The notes below the pieces were generated by a model that saw only the letters and a list, made by a program, of their open reading frames with translations, searched no databases and was not told the origin of the DNA. DNA of 64,000 bases from Ardenticatenaceae bacterium (lineage in GTDB: Bacteria > Chloroflexota > Anaerolineae > Promineifilales > Promineifilaceae), in NCBI GenBank assembly GCA_020634315.1, contig JACKBV010000009.1, positions 73,318 through 137,317 of the forward strand, in the 5' to 3' direction. This document shows positions 32,497-43,139 of this stretch, in pieces (within the stretch, counting starts at the first letter, position 1; every line of letters starts with the position of its first letter). A program made the position numbers and the translations under genes.

Positions 32497-32641
32497 ATGT
32501 ACCTCCTGCGCGAGAATGTAGCACAAAGTGAGCCAGAAACAAACTTGCCGACAGTCCCAATTGGTCAGCAAAATTTGCCAGATTTGGCTTTGAAAATCCC
32601 CTTGACCTAAGCTAGGGGGGATGATAGAATTCCATCCGCTT

Positions 32642-32714
32642 GCCCTCATCGTCTAGGGGACTAGGACGTAAGCCTTTCAAGCTTAAAACCGGAGTTCGAA
32701 TCTCCGTGAGGGCA
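32642..32714 (+). tRNA. tRNA-Glu (anticodon TTC)
   Basis: The cloverleaf can be drawn in full: acceptor GCCCTCA with TGAGGGC, anticodon arm TAAGC-CTTTCAA-GCTTA giving anticodon TTC, and T arm CGGAG-TTCGAAT-CTCCG. The discriminator is A. CCA is not encoded in full (A-CC-T follows). Confidence 0.97.
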
Positions 32715-32768
32715 CCTAAATAAAAAACGGCCGTTTCCTGGCTGTTTACTATAGATAGAACTTTGGGT

Positions 32769-32816
32769 AAGCCAACTGTCATAAGCATTAATGATAGTTG
32801 GCTTTATTCGTTTTTT
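32769..32816 (+). terminator. terminator downstream of tRNA-Glu
   Basis: AAGCCAACTGTCAT and ATGATAGTTGGCTT around an 8-base loop, then TATTCG and T6. Confidence 0.85.
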
Positions 32817-33159
32817 AAGGTATTAAGTCTGATAGACGTTAGCCTTTTAGACCTGGCTGGTAGATAACAAAACAGTATCTTTATGCTTTTCAAGGCTTAA
32901 TGAGTCGATAAACGAGCGATGGATCGAGTGCCAACAGTCCATCAATGAAATTGATCTCAACAGAGGGCTTTTTCATGATGATTTATGACGACTTTGTATA
33001 TAGCTTTTCTCCGTTTTGAATATTCCCGCACCAAAATGGGGTCAATTCCACAATCAATCTACTCTATGGCTTGATCGCTTGTCTCAAATAGCCGAAGCAA
33101 TCGCTGCGAGATCCTGAATCGCTCGCAAGGTTAGTCGCTTACCTGCACTCGCGTCAAAT
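32817..33159. other. gap without recognised genes
   Basis: About 340 AT-rich bases between the tRNA terminator and the MarR gene. No convincing frame, RNA or repeat was seen. It may be a remnant of lost sequence. Confidence 0.5.
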
Positions 33160-33624
33160 TCATTCTCTTCGTATTTTCTCGCGTTCCTGTTTCCATAAAT
33201 TTACAAATTGTTCAAATACATCTGCGATGATTTCCAGTTCTTCTTCTGAATAACTTGAAATTAACTCATCTTGAGCCTGTCTTGCTGATGCAAACCATGA
33301 TGCGGCTTTTTCGGTACTCGATTTCGTGGTAACGATTAAAGTCCCACGGCGATCATTAGGGTTAGGTTGTCGCTCAACTAAGCCAGCCTTTTCGAGCCGA
33401 TCAATCATGGTCGTCGTTGCACCTGAAGTGAGACCCGTATACCTGGCAAGTTCAGAAGGTGTAGCTATGCCCTTGAGGGATAAAAACCGAAAACATTCCA
33501 TATCAGTGACATTGAGACCGGCCCATTCGCTCATCGCATTTCGGAACTGCGTCAAATTAATACCATAATCCCTGACTGCCATTAGAACGCGTTTTTTTAA
33601 ATCTGCTTTTGTGGATTCTGTCAT
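33160..33624 (-). CDS. MarR-family transcriptional regulator
   Basis: 154 residues, a winged-helix MarR protein: DMECFRFLSLKGIATPSELA, recognition helix TSGATTTMIDRLEKAGLVER and wing PNPNDRRGTLI. These are homodimeric repressors released by small phenolic or oxidant ligands. ATG 33624 gives the usual N-terminus and leaves the promoter and operator at 33645-33693 upstream; the longer frame would run through them. The divergent neighbour at 33804 is a likely target. Confidence 0.92.
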   Translation of the reverse strand: MTESTKADLKKRVLMAVRDYGINLTQFRNAMSEWAGLNVTDMECFRFLSLKGIATPSELARYTGLTSGATTTMIDRLEKAGLVERQPNPNDRRGTLIVTTKSSTEKAASWFASARQAQDELISSYSEEELEIIADVFEQFVNLWKQEREKIRRE

Positions 33625-33644
33625 AAAAACACCCTTGACATTAT

Positions 33645-33693
33645 CTTGATTATCAAGTATCTTGATTATATAACTAAATTCTTGTGGATGCAA
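33645..33693 (-). promoter_or_regulatory. marR promoter and operator
   Basis: On the minus strand TTGCAT (33688-33693), 17 bases, TATAAT (33665-33670). Just downstream lies the palindrome CTTGAT-T-ATCAAG (33645-33657), with a half-site CTTGAT at 33661. The operator overlaps the transcription start, so autorepression is expected. Confidence 0.8.
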
Positions 33694-33803
33694 GGAGATG
33701 CTTTCTTGGACGTAAGGTTGCAAAATCATCATTGACTTTGTCAAGGATTTGTCTCGCGCAAAAGCAAGATTTCCCAATCTAATCTAATTATGAGGAGTTT
33801 ACT

Positions 33804-34292
33804 ATGAGTTCAATGAAGGAAACACAAAAAACCGCTAAAAGCGCTGCCGCGAACAGCAAGAATTCCCAAGGATTCACAAACGAGGAAAAAGCAGCGATGA
33901 AGGAGCGTGCCAAAGAGCTAAAGGCAGAAGCGCGTATACGCAAGAATCAGGCAGAAGGGGAAAATGCCGCGCTCGCAGCGATCTCTGCCATGGAGGAACC
34001 GGATCGTACAATGGCAACACGGCTTCATGAGATCGTTAAAGCCAGTGCGCCAACCCTCTTTGCGAAAACCTGGTATGGAATGCCGGCCTATGCAAATAAG
34101 GACGGCGATGTCATCTGCTTTTTCCAATGCGCACAGAAATTTAATGCAAGGTATGCAACAGTTGGCTTCAGTGACAAGGCGAATCTTGACGATGGGTCTA
34201 TGTGGCCGACATACTTCGCCTTGAAGGAGTTGACTGCCGTTGAAGAGGCAAAGATCGTCATGCTTGTGAAGCAAGCGGTAGCTGAAGACTAA
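33804..34292 (+). CDS. DUF1801/YdhG-family protein
   Basis: 162 residues. A charged N-terminus of about 45 residues rich in K, E and A precedes a YdhG/DUF1801-like domain (LHEIVKASAPTLFAKTWYGMPAYANKDGDVICFFQ, FSDKANLDDGSMWP). The domain has the frataxin-like fold; its role is unclear. AGGAG precedes the ATG. It is divergent from the MarR gene with 179 bases between starts, so MarR may control it. Confidence 0.82.
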   Translation: MSSMKETQKTAKSAAANSKNSQGFTNEEKAAMKERAKELKAEARIRKNQAEGENAALAAISAMEEPDRTMATRLHEIVKASAPTLFAKTWYGMPAYANKDGDVICFFQCAQKFNARYATVGFSDKANLDDGSMWPTYFALKELTAVEEAKIVMLVKQAVAED

Positions 34293-34468
34293 TCGCCGCA
34301 TGAGCGTGCCTCCACGAGAAATCAAATTTGCCGTAAGCAGCTCAAATTACAAAGATGGTGAGTCAGTTCGGCAGTTCGGCAGTGTTGGCGGTGTGGCGAC
34401 GGTCAGTAATTTGGAGTCCACTTTGCAGCTATTAGAACGCTCGCGCTAAGCTGAATCTAACCAAATAC

Positions 34469-34513
34469 GAGAACGTTAGGAATGCCCAGTCTACGGCTGG
34501 GCGTTCTCTTTTG
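34469..34513 (+). terminator. terminator in the 34293-34696 gap
   Basis: GAGAACG and CGTTCTC enclose GCCCAG-TCTACGG-CTGGGC, followed by TTTT. The rest of the 404-base gap shows nothing recognisable, apart from a decayed stretch (about 34330-34450) with no frame. Confidence 0.75.
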
Positions 34514-34696
34514 CATTTTAGATAAGAAGAGGGATGGTGTGAATTTAGGCTGATTAGGCGGCGTTATGCGTATATGGCTCGCGTGCCGGTAAGAAAATTC
34601 CCCGCAATCTGCGCTGGCATTGACGAATAACGCTTTCCGATTTACGATTCCTCTCGCAATGGTCAATTTACATTTAAAAATTGCAAGGGGGTAAAC

Positions 34697-35737
34697 ATGA
34701 GACTGGGGTTGATGTTAGGCTATGCAGGCCGAAAAATTGAATTACCGGTGGAATTGGTCCAAGAGGCGGATCGGCTGGGTGTGTATGCTGTGTGGACGGC
34801 CGAAGCGTATGGCTCGGACGCGGTGTCGCCATTAGCCTGGCTGGGCGCACAAACGCAAAATATCAAGTTGGGCACGGCCATTATGCAGATGCCGGGACGC
34901 ACGCCAGCTAACGCGGCGATGACGGCCATGACATTGAACCAGTTGAGTGGTTCTCGCTTCCTCATGGGTTTGGGATTGTCTGGGCCGCAGGTGGTGGAGG
35001 GATGGCATGGGGTGAGTTATGCACGGCCGTTAACCCGCACCCGCGAATATGTGGAAGTTGTACGCCAAATTTTTGCACGCAATGAGCCACTAACCTATGA
35101 TGGCAAGCTGTACCAAATTCCCTATCAAGGCGAGGACGCTACCGGCCTGGGCAAACCCTTGAAAAGCACACTGTCGGCACAGCCGGACATCCCCATTTAT
35201 TTGGCGGCCATTGGCCCCAAAAATGTGGAATTAACGGCCGAAATCGCGGACGGTTGGCTGCCTATTTTCTTCTCGCCAGACAAGTATGACGCTGTGTATA
35301 AGGAACAGGTGGAAGCGGGCTTTGCCAAAGCGAATCCTGGCAAGGGGTATCATAACTTTGACATTGCTCCTACGGTGTCGGTGGTGATTAACGATAATTT
35401 GGATGTGGCCTATAACATGTTACGGCCGTTTCTCGCACTTTACGTTGGCGGGATGGGGGCCAAGGGCAAGAATTTTTACAATGACCTGGCGCGGCGCTAC
35501 GGCTACGAGCAAGCCGCCGAGGAAATTCAAGACCTGTACTTGAGCGGCGATAAGGGCGGGGCGATGTCCAAAGTCCCGGCCGCCTTAATTGACGAAGTGG
35601 CGCTGGTTGGGTCGCGGGCACGGGTCAAAGATCGCTTGCAGCTTTGGCTGGACAGCCCCATCACCACGCTGAACATGACCGTTTTTGACGTAGATACGTT
35701 GCGGATCATGGTCGAATTGTTGGCCGAAACGGCCTAA
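34697..35737 (+). CDS. LLM-class F420-dependent oxidoreductase
   Basis: 346 residues, a luciferase-like TIM-barrel protein. MRLGLMLGYAGRKIELPVEL is the F420-family start; WTAEAYGSDAVSPLAWLGAQT, LGTAIMQMPGRTPANAAM and GLGLSGPQVVEGWHG are the cofactor-side motifs. Close relatives use coenzyme F420 in redox reactions on small molecules (Rv0953c/Rv3520c-type). AAGGGGGT precedes the ATG. It is followed at 18 bases by a NUDIX hydrolase on the same strand. Confidence 0.9.
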   Translation: MRLGLMLGYAGRKIELPVELVQEADRLGVYAVWTAEAYGSDAVSPLAWLGAQTQNIKLGTAIMQMPGRTPANAAMTAMTLNQLSGSRFLMGLGLSGPQVVEGWHGVSYARPLTRTREYVEVVRQIFARNEPLTYDGKLYQIPYQGEDATGLGKPLKSTLSAQPDIPIYLAAIGPKNVELTAEIADGWLPIFFSPDKYDAVYKEQVEAGFAKANPGKGYHNFDIAPTVSVVINDNLDVAYNMLRPFLALYVGGMGAKGKNFYNDLARRYGYEQAAEEIQDLYLSGDKGGAMSKVPAALIDEVALVGSRARVKDRLQLWLDSPITTLNMTVFDVDTLRIMVELLAETA

Positions 35738-35755
35738 ACAAGGAACAGCTTTTTG

Positions 35756-36292
35756 ATGCAGCCCTGGAAAACGCTTTCGCGCGAGACGATTCTCGACTAC
35801 AGCAAATTCCTGACAGTGGAGCAGCATACGGTTGAACTGCCCGACGGGCAGGTAATCGTCGATTGGCCCTGGGTGGTGACGCCTGATTATGTTAATGTGG
35901 TAGCGGTGACGGAAGACGGCCGTTTCCTTCTCTTCCGCCAAACCAAATACGCCGTCTCTGGGACGACACTGGCAACGGTGGGCGGCTATCTGGAACCGGG
36001 CGAAGTGCCGCTGGCTGCCGCCCAACGCGAACTGCGCGAAGAAACCGGGTACGCCGCTCCCGATTGGCTGGCCTTGGGCAGTTATGTAGTGGATGGCAAT
36101 CGCGGCGCGGGCACGGCTCACTTTTTTCTGGCTCGCCGTGCTTATCCAGTCACAGCGATTGACGCTGACGATTTGGAAGAGCAAATTCTGCTGCATCTAA
36201 CGCCAGCAGAAGTAGAGGCGGCATTAGCGGCTGGTGAATTTAAGGTGTTGGCGTGGATGGCCGTTATCGCGCTCGCATTGCGCTATGTGTAA
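35756..36292 (+). CDS. NUDIX hydrolase, ADP-ribose pyrophosphatase-like
   Basis: 178 residues with the Nudix box GYLEPGEVPLAAAQRELREETGY and the ADPRase-like N-terminal beta strands (VELPDGQVIVDWPWVVTPDYVNVVAV). These enzymes hydrolyse nucleoside-diphosphate-linked molecules, such as ADP-ribose, with Mg2+. ATG 35756 is used; a TTG one codon earlier is also possible. It lies between the LLM enzyme and the Elp3-like gene and ends 9 bases before the latter, so the three are likely co-transcribed. Confidence 0.92.
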   Translation: MQPWKTLSRETILDYSKFLTVEQHTVELPDGQVIVDWPWVVTPDYVNVVAVTEDGRFLLFRQTKYAVSGTTLATVGGYLEPGEVPLAAAQRELREETGYAAPDWLALGSYVVDGNRGAGTAHFFLARRAYPVTAIDADDLEEQILLHLTPAEVEAALAAGEFKVLAWMAVIALALRYV

Positions 36293-36301
36293 AATCGTAC
36301 T

Positions 36302-37963
<1,662 letters not shown>

Positions 37964-37975
37964 AGTGTTTTCTCT

Positions 37976-38755
37976 TTACGGCCGTATCATCAAGGGCAAA
38001 TACACATAATGTGGGTCTTGCGGTGGCACGCTGGCCGGAACCGTGACGGCAACTTCGTTGATTTGCACGCGTGCCGCTGCTGACGAGGTGTCGTCACCGA
38101 GAAAGATGAAGTTGGGCGTTTCGTATGGGTCGGGGAAACCGGAGAAGTTGCTGTAGTCGCGTAAACGGCCGTTTAACACCACCACGCCATCTGCTGCCAG
38201 CCGGTATGTGTCTGTCACCACATACAAATCGTACTGCACCACCGCCGCCGTCGTCTCCAGGTTCATCCCTTCCGCATGGGTAAACAGACTGCCGCCTTGC
38301 GTATCATCCTCTTGTGCCCAAATTTCATCTTCCCAAAAACCTAACTCAATGCCCCACGCCGCATCTGTGCCCGTCAAATTGTCGCTGAGGACAATCAGGC
38401 TAAACCCGGCGCGGTCATTGCTGCTGTGCATTTCGCTCAACAACTGCGCTTGTATTGTCACGGTATACCCGGCACTACGGTCGAGGGTTGGTGTTTGTTC
38501 GGTGCGATTGAAATATCCGGCAGAATCGCTGCCAGCACCAGTTGTGTCCAAAATGACACCGTTGTTGCTGATTACCTGGGTTGGCCCTTGCACTGGAAAA
38601 GCCAGATAGGTGAAGCCTTGTGCAGCCGGTAATGTGCCCAGGTTGCCATCGTAAAGGAGGGTGGTGATGGTGGCGGCAACGGCCGTTTGCACCATCCATC
38701 CCATCCCCAATGCGAACAAAATAGCTGTCCCAAGCAGCGCCCAGCGTCTACTCAT
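37976..38755 (-). CDS. secreted protein with C-terminal VYLPL motif
   Basis: 259 residues with a signal peptide (MSRRWALLGTAILFALGMGW, cleavage after AVA) and a beta-sandwich, LamG/choice-of-anchor-like body (GFSLIVLSDNL, WGIELGFWEDEIWAQEDD, AADGVVVLNGRLRDYSNFSG). It ends YVYLPLMIRP. I recall similar YLPLV-K/R endings on many exported Chloroflexota proteins, which may be a sorting or anchoring signal. The start overlaps the end of the CpaF gene by 4 bases, so it is co-transcribed with it and may depend on that ATPase for its handling. Confidence 0.72.
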   Translation of the reverse strand: MSRRWALLGTAILFALGMGWMVQTAVAATITTLLYDGNLGTLPAAQGFTYLAFPVQGPTQVISNNGVILDTTGAGSDSAGYFNRTEQTPTLDRSAGYTVTIQAQLLSEMHSSNDRAGFSLIVLSDNLTGTDAAWGIELGFWEDEIWAQEDDTQGGSLFTHAEGMNLETTAAVVQYDLYVVTDTYRLAADGVVVLNGRLRDYSNFSGFPDPYETPNFIFLGDDTSSAAARVQINEVAVTVPASVPPQDPHYVYLPLMIRP

Positions 38756-40047
38756 CGCCGCCGCGCACCACCACGAATACTTGAACCAGAGATAAACATC
38801 GTCGCGGGCAAATTAAAGCCATACTGCCGCATTCGTTCCTCACAGTTGGGTCGTCCGCCGCCAGGCACAAACTCGCCAAGCACCTTGCCATCTTTCTCGC
38901 CCGTTTCCTCAAAGCGGAAAATCTCCTGCATGACCACCGTTTCCCCTTCCATCCCGGTTACTTCCGTGATGCTGGTCACTTTACGGCTGCCATCGCGCAA
39001 ACGGGCTTGCTGCACAATCAAATCCACCGCAGAGGAGATTTGCTTGCGCACCACCGACAAGGGCAAATCCATACCGGCCATCAATACCAGCGTTTCCATG
39101 CGGGAAATGGTATCACGCGGATTGTTGGCGTGAATCGTTGTCAAACTGCCGTCATGCCCCGTGTTCATGGCTTGCAGCATGTCCAATGCCTCGCCGCCAC
39201 GACACTCGCCAACGACAATCCGTTCCGGACGCATACGCAAAGAGTTGATCACCAGGTCACGAATTGTTATCTCTGTGTCCCCTTTGTGGCTGGGCTTTTT
39301 CGTTTCCAGGCGCACCACATGGGGCTGTTGCAGGCTTAATTCGGCCGCATCCTCAATGGTCACAATACGGTCGCCTTCGGGAATAAAACTCGATAGGACG
39401 TTAAGCAGTGTTGTCTTGCCTGACCCCGTGCCGCCGGAGACAACGATGTTTAGCTTAGAGACAACGGCCGCTTGCAAAAACATCGCCATATCATCATTAA
39501 AACTGCCAAACTTAACCAAATCTTTGACGCCAAACGGCGTTTTAGAGAATTTACGAATCGTAATATTTGGCCCGTCAATTGCACAGGGCGAGACAACAGC
39601 ATTTACACGAGAACCATCGGGTAGACGGGCATCCACCAGGGGGGAATCACGATTCGCAAAACGCCCCAACGGCTTGATGATTTTGTTAATTATATATTCG
39701 ACATGTGCATCATCTACAAATTGCGCATCCGCTACAGTTAATTTCCCTTGCTTTTCGATATATATTTGGTCGGTGCGATTCACCATGATTTCTGTGATGG
39801 TGTTGTCTTTTAGCAAAGGTTCCAGCGGCCCAAACCCCAATATCTCATCCAGTAATGCTTCAAAAAAAGCAGTCTCCTGCTGTGGCGGAATTTGTACTTT
39901 GGCGTGTTTGCGTGCTACATCATACCGTTCACGAATTAATTTTATCGTTTGCGGAGATCGCTCCATCGGCGTGTTGTCCGGTAGCGATGCTTCAATTTTC
40001 TTTGCCATCCATGTCAAAGCTTTGCCTAATTCTTTATCCATTGTCAT
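38752..40047 (-). CDS. CpaF/TadA-family secretion ATPase
   Basis: 431 residues, a type II/IV secretion hexameric ATPase: N-terminal helical domain (FFEALLDEILGFGPLEPLL), Walker A VVSGGTGSGKTTLLN, Asp box VTIEDAAELSLQQPHVVRLE, Walker B-like RPERIVVGECRGGEALDMLQAMNTGHDG, and His box TTIHANNPRDTISRME. Such ATPases drive Tad/Flp pili or related secretion. No cpaB, cpaC, cpaE, tadB or tadC lies beside it, so it is an orphan here; its only partner in the transcript is the secreted protein downstream. Confidence 0.93.
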   Translation of the reverse strand: MTMDKELGKALTWMAKKIEASLPDNTPMERSPQTIKLIRERYDVARKHAKVQIPPQQETAFFEALLDEILGFGPLEPLLKDNTITEIMVNRTDQIYIEKQGKLTVADAQFVDDAHVEYIINKIIKPLGRFANRDSPLVDARLPDGSRVNAVVSPCAIDGPNITIRKFSKTPFGVKDLVKFGSFNDDMAMFLQAAVVSKLNIVVSGGTGSGKTTLLNVLSSFIPEGDRIVTIEDAAELSLQQPHVVRLETKKPSHKGDTEITIRDLVINSLRMRPERIVVGECRGGEALDMLQAMNTGHDGSLTTIHANNPRDTISRMETLVLMAGMDLPLSVVRKQISSAVDLIVQQARLRDGSRKVTSITEVTGMEGETVVMQEIFRFEETGEKDGKVLGEFVPGGGRPNCEERMRQYGFNLPATMFISGSSIRGGARRR

Positions 40048-40224
40048 TGGGTCCTCCGGTTGGGGTGGATCGCAGGTTATTTGTTTTTAGATTATAGAAG
40101 GGGAGGCGTGCTGTCAATATAGGCTATTGCTACTACCGGACAAAAGGCCTATTACAGCGGATTGGGCTGGAGCGAGATAGGCAATGTGGCGAATTTTGTG
40201 GTATTGCGATGCTTTTGCTGCGGT

Positions 40225-40274
40225 TATTGCGTATTGCATATTACTTTGTGGATACGCAATACGCAATACGCAAT
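40225..40274. repeat. family-C ATTGCGTATTGC repeats
   Basis: TTATTGCGTATTGCATATTA and TACGCAATACGCAATACGCA form an inverted array in the 359-base gap 40048-40406. A shorter related stretch (TATTGCGTGTTGCCTGTTGC) is at 44400-44427. The rest of the gap has no recognised feature except the CpaF start region. Confidence 0.75.
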
Positions 40275-40406
40275 ATTATGTCGAATTCCCGAAATTTTAC
40301 TGTGTTTGACTGCGGAAGCCGCTTTTTGGAAGGCTCTTGCCGCTGCCGTGATGCTGGAGCTAATCTCATTGATCTCCATTTCAAGCTGCGGTACACTCAA
40401 ATTTAT

Positions 40407-41123
40407 ATGAAACGATATATGATGTGGTTAATTGTTTTGTTTGTTTTGCTTGTTGCCTGCCGCTCTCCAGAACCGCCTACATTACCACCGGACGAGATCG
40501 TGGCGAATATGGCTGTTGCCATGCAGGCACAGCCCAGTTTTCATTTCATCATTGACCGCACGGGTGCTCCTGCTTATGTGGACACGGCCGAAACGCTTTC
40601 ATTTCGTCGTGCTGAGGGAGATTACCTGGCGCCAGATCGGGCGCAGGCTGTGGTGCGCGTCATTTTGCCGGGGCTGGTCACCGATGTCAGCGTGATTAGC
40701 GTTGGCCCGATTCAGTGGGAAACGAACCCGCTAACCGGGCAATGGCAAGAACTGCCGCCCGATTGGGGCTTTAATCCGACAATCTTGTTCCGTGAAGATG
40801 TGGGGTTGCAAGCTATTTTGGCGGCGGATATGACGGATGTGACGTTGTTGGGCACGGAAAAGCTGGAAGATGGCGCTGATGCTTTACTTTATCACCTTGC
40901 CGGTGAAGCGACGGGCGAACGTCTTTATGAGATGAGTGGCACACTCATTGGCCCTGATGTGGTGGATGTGGAGATGTGGGTGGAGCCAGAAACTTTTTTG
41001 CTGCATCGCATCATTGCCGTGGAGCCGGTGACTGACAGTGACGAGCCGAGTGTATGGCAGGTGGATTTTAGTCAGTTTGGTCAAGAGTTGGTGATTGAAC
41101 CGCCGCTTAGCAGTAATCCATAA
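40407..41123 (+). CDS. lipoprotein, LppX/LprAFG-like
   Basis: 238 residues starting MKRYMMWLIVLFVLLVAC with a lipobox (LVAC, Cys18). The mature part has the LprG/LppX pattern: DEIVANMAVAMQAQPSFHF, then GDYLAPDRAQAVVRVILPG, then a beta-rich half with MWVEPETFLLHRI. Relatives carry lipids or lipoglycans across the cell envelope. ATG 40407 is used because the lipoprotein signal follows at once; the frame is open upstream through a repeat. Confidence 0.78.
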   Translation: MKRYMMWLIVLFVLLVACRSPEPPTLPPDEIVANMAVAMQAQPSFHFIIDRTGAPAYVDTAETLSFRRAEGDYLAPDRAQAVVRVILPGLVTDVSVISVGPIQWETNPLTGQWQELPPDWGFNPTILFREDVGLQAILAADMTDVTLLGTEKLEDGADALLYHLAGEATGERLYEMSGTLIGPDVVDVEMWVEPETFLLHRIIAVEPVTDSDEPSVWQVDFSQFGQELVIEPPLSSNP

Positions 41124-41227
41124 GTGGTGCTCAATTGCCGGGAGTTGGCTGCTGATTATTTGCTGTCTGACTCCCATGCAAAGGTGTTTCTATGAGCGGT
41201 TGCCTATCAAAGACGATGAAAGCCATT

Positions 41228-41279
41228 CTCCCGGAGGTTATCATCGAAGCGGCTGTCTCGTGGAATCGATCTCCGGGAG
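41228..41279. repeat. family-A repeat, inverted half-pair
   Basis: CTCCCGGAGGTT (41228-41239) and CTCCGGGAG (41271-41279) lie 31 bases apart, upstream of the DUF3352 gene. They match the units at 4934, 10143 and 19944. Confidence 0.75.
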
Positions 41280-41300
41280 TCTGTTTGAGGAGCGTAAATC

Positions 41301-43082
41301 ATGAATGATGTCCCTTCGCAAGAACTGTATTCGGAATCTTCGGTGACGCCGCCAGGAAACGGCCGTTTCCGGCGTCTACTCTGGGGAAGCACCCTGATCG
41401 CTGTTGTTGTCCTGGCGGCCATTGCCCTGGTCATCTGGCTTGACCCGTTCGGTTGGGCTGTGGTTGACCGCCTGTCTGGTCGTTATGATGCAGCGTTAAC
41501 GGCCGTACCTGAGGATAGCATCTTATATGTTGGCATGAACCTGCTCAACGGCAATGCCGATGACATCAAAGCATTGCGTGACACCTTCGCTGCCCCGTTA
41601 GCCGACACCGAAGTCAACCTTGATGAGACACAGCAAGAGTTTAACGACATGCTCGCTGAAGAATTCGGCGTGACCTATGCCGATGATATTCAACCCTGGC
41701 TTGGGCAATACTTCGGCTTTGCCTTGCTAGATGTTACGTTGGACGAATATGGCAACATGGATGATGTTGCCTGGCTGTTGGTCGCCGAGACACGCAACGG
41801 CAGCGCTGCGGATGATTTCCTGGCGAAAGTGGCAGCGACTTGGGCCGAGAATCACGATGTTGCCGCCGTTAATGAGAGTTACAACGGCATTGCCATCACC
41901 AGCTTCCCAGCCGAAATGCCGGGCGAAGGATTGGCATTGGCCCGTTCCGGGCGCATGGTGTTGGCTGCGGCTAATGTTGATGTCATCAAGCAAGCGATTG
42001 ATACGCAAAAAGGCAATTCGTTGGCCGACAAAGCGGCATTTCAAGATGCTGTCGCCGATTTGCCAACCGAACGTGTTGTGACAATGTACATGGATGGCGC
42101 ACAACTGACGGGCTTGATGGAGCAGGTTAATCCAATGGCCGCTGGGTTGGGTCTGTCCACAGCGAATGCGTTATCGATGAGCGGATTGAAGGGAACGGCC
42201 GTTTCTCTGACCTTCGTTGACGCTGGTTTACAGATCGACACGGTTAACGCCTACAACGCAGACGAATTGTCCTCAGCGCAGCGCACAATGTTGGATGCTT
42301 ATACAACAGCCCCTGTTTCTCTCTCGCTTTTCCCGGAAGACACGTTCCTTTACATGGGTGCTCAAGGCTTAGGCAATATTTGGGAACTATACCGCGAAAC
42401 ATTGGTCACCCAAATGGGCGATCCCGAAGCATTCTCCGAATCAATGGCCCTCTTTGCCCGTGATTTTGGTATCAATCCGGACACCGATTTCTTGCCATAC
42501 CTGAATCGTGAACTGGCCTTTGGGCTGATGCCGGCGGACAGCGGTCTGCTGGCAGACGAGCTTGATCTGCCTATGGGCATGGTTTTGGTTGTCGGTACAG
42601 ACAATGAAGCCGCTCTGGCCGCAAGTATCGCAACTTTCACTGAGAAAATTACCGATCCCAATACGAGTGGGCTTGGTCAGGCCAACCGCGTGGAAAGCAA
42701 TGGCCTTACTCTGTACGAGTTTAGCACCTCTTATGACGAGGCTTTGCGGCTGACATATGGCACGGGGCGTGATTATTTCTATCTGGGAACAAGCACGGCT
42801 GACATTCAATCATTGCAATTTGGCGGGGGAACTGCCCTGGCTGATAGTGATGGGTATCAAACGGCCGTTGCCACTTTTCCCGATGAGATGGTTCCTGTCA
42901 TGTACCTGGACTTGCGCAGTTTAATGAGCACGGTGCGCAGCAGCGTTGCCACCTCAAATACCGACATGACGGAATTTGAGCAAGTGGCGGCTGTGCTCTA
43001 TCCGCTGCATACCATTGCCGCTGCTGTTCACATCAACGACATGAACATGCACCAAACCACCATCTTCTTTATTGAAAAGTAA
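41301..43082 (+). CDS. DUF3352-family membrane-anchored protein
   Basis: 593 residues. A short cytoplasmic N-terminus, one membrane helix (LIAVVVLAAIALVIWL, about 36-52) and a large outside domain. The domain has two similar halves, each starting like SVxLFPEDTxLYxGxxGLG (PEDSILYVGMNL near 70 and FPEDTFLYMGAQGLG near 345), typical of DUF3352. The function of the family is not known. GAGGAG precedes ATG 41301. It follows the lipoprotein gene, with a family-A repeat between them. Confidence 0.85.
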   Translation: MNDVPSQELYSESSVTPPGNGRFRRLLWGSTLIAVVVLAAIALVIWLDPFGWAVVDRLSGRYDAALTAVPEDSILYVGMNLLNGNADDIKALRDTFAAPLADTEVNLDETQQEFNDMLAEEFGVTYADDIQPWLGQYFGFALLDVTLDEYGNMDDVAWLLVAETRNGSAADDFLAKVAATWAENHDVAAVNESYNGIAITSFPAEMPGEGLALARSGRMVLAAANVDVIKQAIDTQKGNSLADKAAFQDAVADLPTERVVTMYMDGAQLTGLMEQVNPMAAGLGLSTANALSMSGLKGTAVSLTFVDAGLQIDTVNAYNADELSSAQRTMLDAYTTAPVSLSLFPEDTFLYMGAQGLGNIWELYRETLVTQMGDPEAFSESMALFARDFGINPDTDFLPYLNRELAFGLMPADSGLLADELDLPMGMVLVVGTDNEAALAASIATFTEKITDPNTSGLGQANRVESNGLTLYEFSTSYDEALRLTYGTGRDYFYLGTSTADIQSLQFGGGTALADSDGYQTAVATFPDEMVPVMYLDLRSLMSTVRSSVATSNTDMTEFEQVAAVLYPLHTIAAAVHINDMNMHQTTIFFIEK

Positions 43083-43089
43083 CGCTTAA

Positions 43090-43135
43090 TAACCGCGTTC
43101 CCGTCTGGCATTTGCCGCCGGTGGGAACGCGGTTA
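43090..43135. terminator. bidirectional terminator hairpin (DUF3352 gene / MFS gene)
   Basis: TAACCGCGTTCCC and GGGAACGCGGTTA, perfect 13-base arms, between convergent genes. It shares the AACCGCGTTCC core with 26896-26933. Confidence 0.85.
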
Positions 43136-43139
43136 CTTC

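Noticed and set aside
40209..40406. Upstream extension of the LppX-like lipoprotein
   Set aside because: It passes through the family-C repeat and would bury the lipoprotein signal peptide.
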